NCBI RefSeq assembly: GCF_034676725.1
Contig: NZ_JAUCBR010000004.1
Coordinates: forward strand, 1,689,501 to 1,753,500
DNA: 64,000 nt
From: Denitromonas sp.
GTDB lineage: Bacteria; Pseudomonadota; Gammaproteobacteria; Burkholderiales; Rhodocyclaceae
Direction: 5' to 3'
Part shown: positions 41,146 to 50,361 of the stretch, one piece after another
Position numbering within the stretch: position 1 is the first letter of the stretch
Layout of the letters: each line of letters starts with the position of its first letter
Program-made: the position numbers and the translations under genes
Notes under the pieces: generated by a model
Databases searched by the model: none
What the model saw: the letters and a program-made list of their open reading frames with translations, nothing else
What the model was told of the DNA's origin: nothing

Positions 41146-44033
41146 TGGCCTGGTCGCTGCCGTGGTCACGCAAGCCCGACGCATCGCCTGCTGACGCCGT
41201 GGATGCGGCCGATGATGCCTGGGCACGGCACGTAACGGCGCTGGCGGCACAGGGTGTCGCCGAGCCGGGCAGCGCGCTCGGCCGGGGCCGGCGCAGGCCG
41301 GGCACCCAGGCCGACCACGATGCGCTCTATGGCGTCGCGCCGTCGTTCGCGGACTTGCTGCCCTGGGTCGAGTACCTGCCCGACACCAAGTGCATGTTGC
41401 TGGAAGACGGCCAGTCGGTGGCGGCCTTCTTCGAGCTGGCGCCGGTCGGCACCGAGGGCCGCGAGATGGCCTGGCTGTGGCAGGCGCGCGATGCGCTGGA
41501 GAATGCCCTGCAGGACTCCTTTGACGAGTTGGACGACAACCCCTGGGTGGTGCAGCTCTACGCCCAGGACGAGGCCGACTGGGACAACTATCTGCGCTCC
41601 CTGGCGAACTACCTGCAGCCACGTGCGCAGGGCAGCGCGTTCAGCGACTTCTACCTGCGCTTCTTCGCCCATCACCTGCGGGCCATCGCCAAGCCGGGTG
41701 GCCTGTTCGAAGACACCACGGTGACGCGCCTGCCGTGGCGCGGCCAGGTCCGGCGCGTGCGCATGGTGGTCTACCGCCGCACGTCCGCGGCCCCGACCCC
41801 ACGGCGCGGCCAGTCGCCCGAGCAGGCGCTGACCACGATCTGCGACCGCCTCGTCGGCGGGCTGGCCAATGCCGGTGTGAAGGCCCGGCGTCTCGGCGCG
41901 GCGGACATCCACGCCTGGCTGCTGCGCTGGTTCAACCCGAACCCGACCTTGCTCGGCGCCACCGCCGAAGACCGGGAACGCTTCTACGCGCTGACCCGCT
42001 ACCCGGAAGAGCGGGAGGAGGGCGAGATCGAACTCGCCAGCGGCACCGACTTCGCGCAACGCCTGTTCTTCGGCCAGCCACGCTCGGACGTGCCCAACGG
42101 TCTGTGGTTCTTCGACGGCATGCCGCATCGGGTGATCGTGATGGATCGCCTGCGCACGCCACCCGTGACGGGCCATCTGACGGGCGAGACGCGCAAAGGC
42201 GGCGATGCCATGAACGCGCTGTTCGACCAGATGCCCGAGGACACGGTGATGTGCCTGACGCTGGTCGCCACACCCCAGGACGTACTGGAGGCGCACCTCA
42301 ACCACCTCGCCAGGAAGGCCGTCGGCGAGACCCTGGCCTCGGAGCAGACCCGGCAGGACGTGCAGCAGGCGCGCGGCCTGATCGGCAGCGCGCACAAGCT
42401 CTACCGCGGCGCGCTGGCGTTCTACCTGCGCGGCCGCGACCTGACCCAGCTCGATGCTCGCGGCCTGCAGCTCGTCAACGTGATGCTCAACGCCGGCCTG
42501 CAACCGGTACGCGAAGAGGACGAGGTGGCGCCGCTGAACAGCTATCTGCGCTGGCTGCCGTGCGTGTTCGATCCGGCTGCCGACAAGCGCCAGTGGTACA
42601 CCCAGCTCGTGTTCGCGCAACATGCGGCGAACATGGCGCCGGTCTGGGGCCGCAGCCAGGGAACGGGGCATCCGGGCATCACGTTCTTCAACCGCGGCGG
42701 CGGTCCGATCACCTTCGATCCGCTGAACCGCCTCGACCGGCAGATGAACGCGCATCTGTTCCTGTTCGGCCCCACGGGGTCGGGCAAGAGCGCGACGCTC
42801 AACAACATCCTTAATCAGGTGACGGCGATCTATCGGCCGCGCCTGTTCATCGTCGAGGCTGGCAACAGCTTCGGCCTGTTCGGCGACTTCGCGGCACGGT
42901 TGGGCCTCACCGTGCATCGCGTGAAGCTCGCGCCGGGCGCGGGCGTCAGTCTGGCTCCGTTCGCCGACGCCTGGCGGCTGGTCGATACGCCGAGTCAGGT
43001 ACAGACGCTGGACGCCGATGCGCTCGACGAGGACCAGGCCGATGCCGGCATGGCCGTGGAAGGCGATGAGCAGCGCGACGTGCTCGGCGAGCTGGAGATC
43101 ACTGCACGACTGATGATCACCGGCGGCGAGGACAAGGAAGAAGCGCGCATGACGCGCGCCGACCGCAGCCTGATCCGCCAGTGCATTCTCGATGCGGCCC
43201 AGCATTGCGTGGCGGACGAACGCACGGTGCTCACGCGCGATGTGCGCGACGCGCTGCGCGAGCGCGCCCGCGACGCCACGCTGCCGGAGATGCGGCGCGC
43301 ACGGCTGCTGGAGATGGCCGACGCCATGGATATGTTCTGCCAAGGCGTGGACGGCGAGATGTTCGACCGGTCCGGCACACCGTGGCCCGAGGCGGACATC
43401 ACCATCGTGGACCTGGCCACCTTCGCGCGCGAGGGCTACAACGCCCAACTCTCGATTGCCTACATCTCGCTCATCAACACCGTCAACAACATCGCCGAGC
43501 GCGACCAGTTCCTGGGCCGCCCGATCATCAACGTGACGGACGAAGGCCACATCATCACGAAGAACCCACTGCTCGCGCCCTACGTGGTCAAGATCACCAA
43601 GATGTGGCGCAAGCTCGGGGCCTGGTTCTGGCTCGCCACGCAGAACCTGGACGACCTGCCGAAAGCGGCCGAGCCCATGCTCAACATGATCGAGTGGTGG
43701 ATCTGCCTGTCGATGCCGCCCGATGAAGTCGAGAAGATCGCGCGCTTCCGCGAACTCAACGCGTCGCAGAAGGCGCTGATGCTCTCGGCGCGCAAGGAGG
43801 CCGGCAAGTTCAGCGAGGGCGTCATCCTGTCCAAGTCGATGGAGGTGCTGTTCCGCGCCGTGCCGCCCAGCCTCTACCTGGCGATGGCGATGACCGAGCC
43901 CGAGGAGAAGGCCGAACGCTTCCAGTTGATGCAGCAGCACGGCATCAGCGAGCTGGATGCCGCCTTCCGCGTGGCCGAGAAGGTCGACCGTGCGCGGGGC
44001 ATCGAACCCCTGGCGCTGGACACGTTGGCCTGA
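41145..44033 (+). CDS. VirB4/TraC-like conjugative ATPase (TIGR03744)
   Basis: A 962-residue ATPase. Walker A GPTGSGKS is at 542-549; Walker B is near INVTDEGH (about 793-800), followed by LGAWFWLATQNLDDLPKAA, the conserved Q-motif. The N-terminal half carries the TraC N-domain (DLLPWVEYLPDTKCMLLEDG). It energises assembly of the transfer channel and pilus at the inner membrane. It is full-length. The largest gene of the transfer block; a 13-bp gap separates it from the DsbA-like gene. Confidence 0.94.
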   Translation: MAWSLPWSRKPDASPADAVDAADDAWARHVTALAAQGVAEPGSALGRGRRRPGTQADHDALYGVAPSFADLLPWVEYLPDTKCMLLEDGQSVAAFFELAPVGTEGREMAWLWQARDALENALQDSFDELDDNPWVVQLYAQDEADWDNYLRSLANYLQPRAQGSAFSDFYLRFFAHHLRAIAKPGGLFEDTTVTRLPWRGQVRRVRMVVYRRTSAAPTPRRGQSPEQALTTICDRLVGGLANAGVKARRLGAADIHAWLLRWFNPNPTLLGATAEDRERFYALTRYPEEREEGEIELASGTDFAQRLFFGQPRSDVPNGLWFFDGMPHRVIVMDRLRTPPVTGHLTGETRKGGDAMNALFDQMPEDTVMCLTLVATPQDVLEAHLNHLARKAVGETLASEQTRQDVQQARGLIGSAHKLYRGALAFYLRGRDLTQLDARGLQLVNVMLNAGLQPVREEDEVAPLNSYLRWLPCVFDPAADKRQWYTQLVFAQHAANMAPVWGRSQGTGHPGITFFNRGGGPITFDPLNRLDRQMNAHLFLFGPTGSGKSATLNNILNQVTAIYRPRLFIVEAGNSFGLFGDFAARLGLTVHRVKLAPGAGVSLAPFADAWRLVDTPSQVQTLDADALDEDQADAGMAVEGDEQRDVLGELEITARLMITGGEDKEEARMTRADRSLIRQCILDAAQHCVADERTVLTRDVRDALRERARDATLPEMRRARLLEMADAMDMFCQGVDGEMFDRSGTPWPEADITIVDLATFAREGYNAQLSIAYISLINTVNNIAERDQFLGRPIINVTDEGHIITKNPLLAPYVVKITKMWRKLGAWFWLATQNLDDLPKAAEPMLNMIEWWICLSMPPDEVEKIARFRELNASQKALMLSARKEAGKFSEGVILSKSMEVLFRAVPPSLYLAMAMTEPEEKAERFQLMQQHGISELDAAFRVAEKVDRARGIEPLALDTLA

Positions 44034-44046
44034 CGGGAGCAACACG

Positions 44047-44790
44047 ATGCGCATGCCTTCATTCGCCCGCCGTCATCCCTGGATCGGTCTGCTGATCGTG
44101 GCGACGATTGGGGTTGCCTCGTGGATGCTGCTGCGCGCGCCGCATCCGGCAACCGAGCCCATGTCCCTGGTCGCCGCCGGGTCCGAAGCGTCGAAACCGG
44201 CCGGCCCGCCCTGGCTGTATGGCCGTGCCGATGCGCGCTTCACGGTGGTCGGGTACGCCGACCTGGAGTGTCCGTACTGCCGGGCCTACTTCCCCGCGCT
44301 CAAGCGCTGGATCGACGCCCATCCCGAGGTGAACTGGCAGTGGCACCACCTGCCGCTGTCCATGCACGAGCCGGCCGCGACCGCCGGGGCACGCCTGGCC
44401 GAGTGCGCGGGCGAGACCGGCGGACATGCCACGTTCTGGCAAGCCGTGGCGTGGCTCTACGCGCACACCCGTGGCGACGGCCAGGGCCTGCCGGAGGGCC
44501 TGCGCTATCCCGACCTCACGCCAACCATGCAGAGTTGTCTCGACAGCGATCGCCCCGATGCCGTCATCCGTGCCCAGGCGGCGGAAGCAGCACAGCAGGG
44601 CATCGCGGCCACGCCGGCCCTGCAACTGCGCGACCGCGAGTCCGGCAAGACCCTCCTGCTGCACGGTCCCGTCGAAGGCGATGCCTTGCTGTCGGCCATC
44701 GACCTACTCGCCGCCGGCAGCACAACCGTAGCCGAACCCGCCCATTCCCCAGACATGCCCGCCGGCGTCGCCGGTGACATGCCCAGGTAG
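44047..44790 (+). CDS. DsbA-family thiol:disulfide protein of the transfer region
   Basis: A 247-residue membrane-anchored protein: a helix at about 10-30 (WIGLLIVATIGVASWMLL), a thioredoxin fold with the active site CPYC (in YADLECPYCRAYF), and the cis-Pro region (IAATPALQLRD). It should act in the periplasm to form or shuffle disulfides in the Cys-rich transfer proteins that follow (such as the TraU-like). Its last codons overlap RNA element copy D. Confidence 0.87.
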   Translation: MRMPSFARRHPWIGLLIVATIGVASWMLLRAPHPATEPMSLVAAGSEASKPAGPPWLYGRADARFTVVGYADLECPYCRAYFPALKRWIDAHPEVNWQWHHLPLSMHEPAATAGARLAECAGETGGHATFWQAVAWLYAHTRGDGQGLPEGLRYPDLTPTMQSCLDSDRPDAVIRAQAAEAAQQGIAATPALQLRDRESGKTLLLHGPVEGDALLSAIDLLAAGSTTVAEPAHSPDMPAGVAGDMPR

Positions 44791-44830
44791 CCATCGATCT
44801 TCAAGGCTACGGCGCGGCTTGTCCGCGTTG
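44761..44830 (+). ncRNA. Structured RNA element copy D, upstream of radC
   Basis: Stems GCCGGC/GCCGGT (44761-44766/44770-44775), GTAGCC/GGCTAC (44787-44792/44805-44810) and GCGCGG/CCGCGT (44812-44817/44823-44828). Relative to copy C, the pair C-G at the second position became T-A, with both arms changed. CATGCCC and CTTCAA are retained. It overlaps the end of the DsbA-like ORF and begins 225 nt before radC, exactly the setting of the known radC RNA motif. Confidence 0.7.
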
Positions 44831-44923
44831 ATCGAAACCCGTTCGCATCGCATCCCTTGACGCGAACAGCCATCGCATCCGCGGTGGTGGATGCCCGCTC
44901 GTCACCTGTTCCATCCCCATCGT

Positions 44924-44949
44924 CCCCAGGAGGGTTTGCCCTCCTGGGG
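44924..44949 (+). promoter_or_regulatory. Perfect 11-bp hairpin before radC
   Basis: CCCCAGGAGGG (44924-44934) pairs fully with CCCTCCTGGGG (44939-44949) around TTTG. The left arm holds an AGGAGG sequence. It lies between RNA element D and the SD of radC (TTGGAGG), so it may control or insulate translation. No U-tract, so not a normal terminator. Confidence 0.6.
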
Positions 44950-44985
44950 CAGGCGCCCTCCGATCTCATCCATTGGAGGTTCGCC

Positions 44986-45480
44986 ATGTCTCTTGTCATC
45001 GCCGACTCCTGCCCGGAGTCGCTCACCCTGATCGCCGCCCAGCACGAAGACTGGATCATCCGGCAGGCCATCACCCTGCTGGAGAACCGCGTGTTCAAGG
45101 CCGGTCCGGCGCTGGGCAGTCCCGCCGCCGTGCGCGACTACCTGCGCCTGAAACTGGTCGCGGAGCCGAACGAAATCTTCGCCGTCGTGTTTCTCGACAA
45201 CCAGCACCAGGTACTCGCCTTCGAGCCGCTGTTCAAGGGCACGGTCGACCAGACTTCGGTGTATCCGAGGGTGGTGGTCCAGCGTGCGCTGGCGCTCAAC
45301 GCTTCGGCGCTGATCCTGGCGCATCAGCACCCCTCGGGGAACACCGAGCCCTCGGCCGCTGATCGTGCGATCACCGAGCGGCTGAAGAGTGCCCTGGCCA
45401 CCGTCGATGTCCGGGTGCTGGATCACTTCATCGTCGGCAAGGGCAGCCCGTACTCGTTCGCCGAAGCCGGCTTGCTGTAG
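44986..45480 (+). CDS. radC: RadC-family JAB/MPN+ protein
   Basis: A 164-residue protein from ATG 44986 (TTGGAGG SD). The JAMM/MPN+ motif is complete: HQHPSG followed by NTEPSAAD, with the earlier Glu in EPNEIFAVVFL. It lacks the N-terminal helix-hairpin-helix DNA-binding domain of chromosomal RadC, as usual for mobile-element versions. The fold suggests a metal-dependent isopeptidase or nuclease-like activity; the true role is unknown, and old links to DNA repair are not confirmed. Its leader carries RNA element D. Confidence 0.92.
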   Translation: MSLVIADSCPESLTLIAAQHEDWIIRQAITLLENRVFKAGPALGSPAAVRDYLRLKLVAEPNEIFAVVFLDNQHQVLAFEPLFKGTVDQTSVYPRVVVQRALALNASALILAHQHPSGNTEPSAADRAITERLKSALATVDVRVLDHFIVGKGSPYSFAEAGLL

Positions 45481-45648
45481 CAGCACCAGCGGACGCGCAT
45501 TCATGTCATCACCACGGGAGCCCTTGGCTCCCGTTTCCTTTCGCCGACCCGCCGAGAAATCGGGACTGACCGGTTTCGGTTTCTTTGTCGTCCCCTGATC
45601 TGCGTTGCGCTCGACTACGAGTCTGCATCGACTCCGCGGAGGCGCGAC

Positions 45649-46098
45649 ATGCCGGCTCATTCCCTCAACCTTCCTGCCGCTTCGCGGCGCCCCCTGGCCA
45701 CGAGGCTGGCCGCTGGACTGTGCGCCGCGCTGCTCGGTCCCATCGCGGCGGCCGCCGATGTGCTCATCGTCACCGACAGCCGTCATCCGGTGCAGGCCCC
45801 GGCCGGCGTGCGGATCATCGAGCTGGACCAGGCCACGCGCATCGAGGTCGAACTCGCCGCGCACCTGCTGGCCGACCCGCAACAGGCCGCGGCCCTGGTG
45901 CGGCAGCGGTTGCATGACGGCGGCGAGGCGCTCCAACGCCGCATCGGCCATGCCTACCAAGGTGTCGCGGATGCCTGGGGACTGGGCATCGCCAAGATTC
46001 CCGCCGTGGTGGTCGATCGACGCTACGTGGTCTACGGCGAGCCCGACGTGCCCCGCGCCGTCGCGCGCATCAAGGCCTACCGGAGCACGCAGCCATGA
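45649..46098 (+). CDS. Integrating conjugative element protein, TIGR03757 family
   Basis: A 149-residue exported protein: signal peptide (LATRLAAGLCAALLGPIAAAA), then DVLIVTDSRHPVQAP and a thioredoxin-like/TrbC-like end IAKIPAVVVDRRYVVYGEPDV. This fits TIGR03757, related to TrbC/TraW proteins of F-like systems. Overlaps the next gene by ATGA (46095). Confidence 0.86.
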   Translation: MPAHSLNLPAASRRPLATRLAAGLCAALLGPIAAAADVLIVTDSRHPVQAPAGVRIIELDQATRIEVELAAHLLADPQQAAALVRQRLHDGGEALQRRIGHAYQGVADAWGLGIAKIPAVVVDRRYVVYGEPDVPRAVARIKAYRSTQP

Positions 46099-47039
46099 GT
46101 CTCCTGCTGGCATCCCGGCGCCTGCGCGCCACCGTCGCCTCGCTGCTGCTGAGCACGGCCACGTCGACGTTCGCCCTGGACACCGCCACCATCGTCTCGT
46201 CGGCGCTGTCCCCCGACTGCCTCGAATACCGCGTGGTCGGTATCTGCTACTGGCTGTACTGCACGCCCTTCGGCTGCTCGGTTCGCACTTCCGTCAAGGT
46301 GCGCCACTACGTCCCCGATGCGGTGGTGTCGAGCTACTCGAACACCGGCGAAAACCCGTGGCTGGAGGTCAGGGCGATGAGCATGCCCAACCCGACCGCC
46401 AAGGCGGGCGGTGACGGCACGACCAACCACGACAACGAGAACAACCTCGCCAAGTTCAAGAACGCCGATGTCATCGGCCATCCGGCCGGGCTGGTGTTCA
46501 GCCAGTTCGCCAGCGCCTCCGGCTACACCTGCGAAGGCGCTGGCACGGCCTTCATGCCGTATCTGCTGAGCACGCTCGACACGATCGCCTGGCGCTACAA
46601 CATCCCGGAAGCGTTCTACCCCGAAGCGCTCATCCCCGGCCGGCGCGAAATCGGTACGCGCACCGGCCTGAACCTCTGGGGCAACGTGTATCCCCGCGGT
46701 GGCTTCCTGCACCAGACCGACGACCACAAGAGCGGCGCCGTGGTCGCGCAGCGCGCGGGCGACATCGTGACGCGCCGCAACCAGATTCACGTGTACCAGC
46801 CTCTGCTGGCCAACGCCCGCGACGGCTACTGGCCGGCCGGCGCGCTGATGGAGACCGACGCCTCGACGGGCAAGTGGCAGGAGCTGACGCCCACGCTCTC
46901 GAACAGTTGCGTGGTCTTCCCGCACAGCCGCACCCGCGTGCAGGCCCAGCAGGGCGACTACGCCTGGGCCTTGTGGCGGCCGTACTCCTGCTGCCGGCGC
47001 CGTGGCCAGGTCTTCCTCGGCAGCGTCGATTTCATGTGA
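46095..47039 (+). CDS. Integrating conjugative element protein, TIGR03756 family (TraU-like)
   Basis: A 314-residue exported protein with a signal (LLLSTATSTFA) and the TraU features: CLEYRVVGICYWLYCTPFGC with several cysteines, and VWALWRPYSCCRRRG near the C-terminus. Many paired cysteines suggest it is a substrate of the DsbA-like protein nearby. TraU-like proteins are needed for DNA transfer more than for pilus assembly in F-type systems. The stop is 10 bp before the next start. Confidence 0.87.
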   Translation: MSLLLASRRLRATVASLLLSTATSTFALDTATIVSSALSPDCLEYRVVGICYWLYCTPFGCSVRTSVKVRHYVPDAVVSSYSNTGENPWLEVRAMSMPNPTAKAGGDGTTNHDNENNLAKFKNADVIGHPAGLVFSQFASASGYTCEGAGTAFMPYLLSTLDTIAWRYNIPEAFYPEALIPGRREIGTRTGLNLWGNVYPRGGFLHQTDDHKSGAVVAQRAGDIVTRRNQIHVYQPLLANARDGYWPAGALMETDASTGKWQELTPTLSNSCVVFPHSRTRVQAQQGDYAWALWRPYSCCRRRGQVFLGSVDFM

Positions 47040-47049
47040 GGAACCCACG

Positions 47050-48456
47050 ATGAACGCCTCCCTCCCTGACTTTCTGCGCCGCGCGAAGTCGCCCCTGCGG
47101 GCCACGCTGCTCGTGGCGGCCATCACGCTGGTCGTCGGCGTCGCCTGGGCGCAGACCCGCATCGACCCCAATGGCGTGAACGTCAGCGGCAGCGTGATCG
47201 GCGACGACGTGCTCTACAGCATCGGCGGCGGCCGGGCCGTGTCGATGGGTGGTGCCGGCAACATGCAGAGCATCGGCGTCGGCGTCGGCTGGAACAGCAA
47301 CCTGATCTGCGGCGACATGAGCATCACCACGACGCTGCAGAACCAGCTCAACGGCATCACCAACGGCTTCCAGACGATCATGAGCAACGTGATCCAGAAT
47401 GCCACCAGCGCCGTGGCCTCGCTGCCGGCCCTGATCATCCAGCGCGCCGACCCGGGTCTCTACAACCTGCTGACCAACGGCATCCTCCAGGCGCGCCTGG
47501 ACTTCGACCGCTCGAAGATGACCTGCCGGGCCATCGCCAATCGGATGGCGGACATGGCCGGCGGCCAAGCCGGCTGGGACCAGCTCGCCGAGGGGATGGC
47601 GCTGCGGGATGCGGTCAGCAGCACCGATGCCGTCTCCGCCATCGAGCAGGCCGAGTCCAACAAAGGGAACAACGGCGTGCCCTGGGTCGGCGGCGGCAAC
47701 GCGGGCGGCTCCGGCCAGAGTTCGATCAAGGTGGTCGGCGACGTGACGCGCGCGGGCTACAACCTGCTCAACGGGCGCAACGCCACCGATACCTCGTCGA
47801 TCGCGCGCAGCGCCTGCGGCAACCGCCTGACCTGCCAAACCTGGTCCTCGCCCCAGGCGGCCGCCGACTGGGCGACCCGCGTGTTGGGCGAACGCGAGCA
47901 ACGCACCTGCGAAAACTGCACGAAGACCCAGACCACGCCTGGCGTCGGGCTCACGCCAATGATCCAGGAAGAGTACGAGACCAAGCTGCAGGCGCTGCAG
48001 GAACTGGTGACGGGGGCCCGGCCGACGACGTTGGCCAATCTCGACGCAGCCGGCAGCAGCTCGCTGCCGATCACCCGCGGCGTGATCGAGGCCCTGCGTG
48101 ACGAACCCGACCAGGACGTGCTGGGCCGGCGCCTCGCGTCCGAGGCTGCGCTGTCCAGCGTGCTGGAGAAGGCCCTGCTGCTGCAACGCACGTTGCTGAC
48201 CGGCAAGAAGGAGCCGAACGTCGCTGCCAACGAGCTGGCCGTGCAGGCGGTCGACCAGGAGAACAGCGCGCTGGAGCAGGAGATCAACAACCTCAAGACC
48301 GAGCTGGAACTGCGGCGCACGCTGGCCGGCAACTCGGCGATGGCGATCATCCAGCGCCACAGCACCCGCGCTGCCGGCTCGCGCGGTGTCTTCGAGGGCG
48401 ACACCACGCGCGACCGTCTGCGGGAAATCCAGAAGCCGCGGAGCGGTACGCCATGA
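47050..48456 (+). CDS. Integrating conjugative element protein, PFL_4711 (TIGR03755) family
   Basis: A 468-residue exported protein: signal (LLVAAITLVVGVAWAQ), then DPNGVNVSGSVIGDDVLYSI, a Gly-rich start typical of the family, then a mostly helical part with coiled coil near the end (ENSALEQEINNLKTELELRR). It has Cys pairs (CGNRLTC, CENC). ATG 47050 is preceded by GAGGAACCCACG. Overlaps the next gene by 4 bp. TraH-like by place, not certain. Confidence 0.85.
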   Translation: MNASLPDFLRRAKSPLRATLLVAAITLVVGVAWAQTRIDPNGVNVSGSVIGDDVLYSIGGGRAVSMGGAGNMQSIGVGVGWNSNLICGDMSITTTLQNQLNGITNGFQTIMSNVIQNATSAVASLPALIIQRADPGLYNLLTNGILQARLDFDRSKMTCRAIANRMADMAGGQAGWDQLAEGMALRDAVSSTDAVSAIEQAESNKGNNGVPWVGGGNAGGSGQSSIKVVGDVTRAGYNLLNGRNATDTSSIARSACGNRLTCQTWSSPQAAADWATRVLGEREQRTCENCTKTQTTPGVGLTPMIQEEYETKLQALQELVTGARPTTLANLDAAGSSSLPITRGVIEALRDEPDQDVLGRRLASEAALSSVLEKALLLQRTLLTGKKEPNVAANELAVQAVDQENSALEQEINNLKTELELRRTLAGNSAMAIIQRHSTRAAGSRGVFEGDTTRDRLREIQKPRSGTP

Positions 48457-48806
48457 GCCGGCTGGCCTGGCTGCGGCTGCCATGGCTGTTCAACCGCCGC
48501 GTCGGCGTGGCGCTGCTGTGGACCTTGCTGGTGGTCGCTGCCGCGGTGGCGGTGAACATCGCCGGCATCCACGTGGTCGGCGGCGTCGAGGGCTGGCAGC
48601 ACTGGCTGCAGGCGCACGCCGGCCACTTCTTCGTGTGGCGTCTGTGCCTCTACGGAGCGACGGCTTACGGCTGGTGGTGGATGCGTCGGCGCCTGTTGCG
48701 GCGGGAGCCGTCCCGCGAGACGCATCAGCGCCTGCTGCGCACGGAGATCGCGGCCGTCATCGCCGTGGTCGCGCTGGAAGCCAGCCAGCTGCTGCGGCAC
48801 GGCTGA
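48453..48806 (+). CDS. Small inner-membrane protein of the transfer region
   Basis: A 117-residue protein with membrane segments ALLWTLLVVAAAVAVNIAGI (about 19-40), FFVWRLCLYGATAYGWWW (about 60-78) and a probable third (IAAVIAVVALEASQLL, near the end). It sits between the PFL_4711-family gene and the TraG-N gene in related ICEs. Not a named family to my knowledge. Confidence 0.75.
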   Translation: MSRLAWLRLPWLFNRRVGVALLWTLLVVAAAVAVNIAGIHVVGGVEGWQHWLQAHAGHFFVWRLCLYGATAYGWWWMRRRLLRREPSRETHQRLLRTEIAAVIAVVALEASQLLRHG

Positions 48807-48821
48807 GACCGGGAGGCAGGC

Positions 48822-50345
48822 ATGACGCTCTACACCACGGACTACTTGGAGTATTACCTGACCCTGGTGGCTTGGGTGGTCAACAACGGCATCTGGAGCA
48901 TCCTCGTGGCCAGCGGCGTGTTCGCGCTGCCGTTCGTGGCCATCGTGATCCAGGAATGGCTCAAGGCCCGCAGCGAAGGTGCGGACGAGGGCAACAAGGG
49001 CGTGCTGTCGTCGATGCGCATCGAGAACCGGGTGTGGGTGGCGATCGTGGTCATCATGTTCGCGGGCATCCCGTTCATCCCGGTGGATCTCGCCACGATC
49101 AGGTTCGACACCACGCGCTCCGCGCAATGCCAGGTCAACGTCCCGCTGCCCAACGACACGGGCTGGTCCAACGTCTACACGGCGCTCAACGACCAGAGCG
49201 CGCTGGTGCCGGTGTGGTGGTTCTTCATGCACGCGCTGTCGAAAGCCGTGACGGGCTCCGCGGTGGCGGCGATTCCCTGCGGCACGGACCTGCGTCAGAT
49301 TCGCATGGATGTGGATGCCACGCGCATCGACGATCCGGTGCTGGCACAGGAGGTCGCCGACTTCACGCACGACTGCTACGGGCCGTCGCGCGCCAAGCTG
49401 TTCATGAACCGGCCGACGCTCTCCGACGAGCAGATGAACGACGTCACCTGGATCGGGTCGAGTTACTTCCTCGACACGCCCGGCTTCTATGACACCTATC
49501 GCGCCAAGACCCCACGCACGGCCTGGCCCTACGACGCGACCCGCGATGCGGGGTTGGCACAGGTGGACAGCGGCGGCGGCTATCCGTCCTGCCGGCAGTG
49601 GTGGGCCGATGGTGGCCAGGGGCTGCGCAGCCGGCTGCTGGCACAGGTCGACCCGGACCTGCTGACCCGCATCGGGCGCTGGGTGGGCTTCCTGTCGCAG
49701 CGCGAGGTCAATGACTCGGTGATCCGCGCCGTCGTCTCACCGCGGCAGCAGAAGATGAACCAGGGCGCCGTCTACACCGACTACGGCGGCCAGATCGACA
49801 AGACGCTGCCGAACATCGTCACGCGCGGCGCGAGCGACCTGGGGCTGACCGTCGGCTCGCTGGGCTTCTTTCCGGCGATGGACGTGGTGCGCCAGGCGCT
49901 GCCGATGGTGCTGACCATGCTCAAGATGGCGCTCGTCATCTGCATCCCGCTGGTGCTGCTGATCGGCACCTACGACCTGAAGACGGTGGTGACGGTGAGC
50001 TGCGTCCAGTTCGCGCTGTTCTTCGTGGACTTCTGGTTCCAGCTCGCACGCTGGATCGACAGCACGATCTTGGATGCGCTCTACGGCTGGGGGTTTGGCG
50101 CGGACAGGCCGCACACGAACTTCGATCCGTTGATCGGTTTGAACAACGCCTTTGGCGACATGTTGCTGAACTTCGTCATGGCGATGATGTTCATCGTGCT
50201 ACCGGGTTTCTGGGTAGCTGCGCTCGCGTGGGTTGGTGTCCGCGTAGGCAGCATTTCGCAGATGCTCTCAGCAGCCACCGATGGCGCCAAATCTGCGGGA
50301 GGCAAAGGCGCTGACCTTGCAATCAAAGCAGCGAAGGCGAAGTAG
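48822..50345 (+). CDS. TraG N-terminal-domain conjugation protein
   Basis: A 507-residue polytopic protein: N-terminal segments (YLTLVAWVVNNGIWSILVAS and VWVAIVVIMFAGIPFIPV), a large periplasmic part of about 250 residues, then a C-terminal membrane cluster (MVLTMLKMALVICIPLVLLI and FVMAMMFIVLPGFWVAALAW). It fits the TraG-N family, needed for pilus assembly and mating-pair stabilisation in F-like systems. It ends the plus-strand transfer genes and is convergent with the DUF3742 gene. Confidence 0.88.
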   Translation: MTLYTTDYLEYYLTLVAWVVNNGIWSILVASGVFALPFVAIVIQEWLKARSEGADEGNKGVLSSMRIENRVWVAIVVIMFAGIPFIPVDLATIRFDTTRSAQCQVNVPLPNDTGWSNVYTALNDQSALVPVWWFFMHALSKAVTGSAVAAIPCGTDLRQIRMDVDATRIDDPVLAQEVADFTHDCYGPSRAKLFMNRPTLSDEQMNDVTWIGSSYFLDTPGFYDTYRAKTPRTAWPYDATRDAGLAQVDSGGGYPSCRQWWADGGQGLRSRLLAQVDPDLLTRIGRWVGFLSQREVNDSVIRAVVSPRQQKMNQGAVYTDYGGQIDKTLPNIVTRGASDLGLTVGSLGFFPAMDVVRQALPMVLTMLKMALVICIPLVLLIGTYDLKTVVTVSCVQFALFFVDFWFQLARWIDSTILDALYGWGFGADRPHTNFDPLIGLNNAFGDMLLNFVMAMMFIVLPGFWVAALAWVGVRVGSISQMLSAATDGAKSAGGKGADLAIKAAKAK

Positions 50346-50361
50346 CGCCGAGAGTGGCGAG

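Noticed and set aside
41166..44054. 962-codon minus-strand frame opposite the VirB4-like gene
   Set aside because: Exact antisense of a well-conserved ATPase gene; low-complexity His/Arg/Gln protein with no motif.
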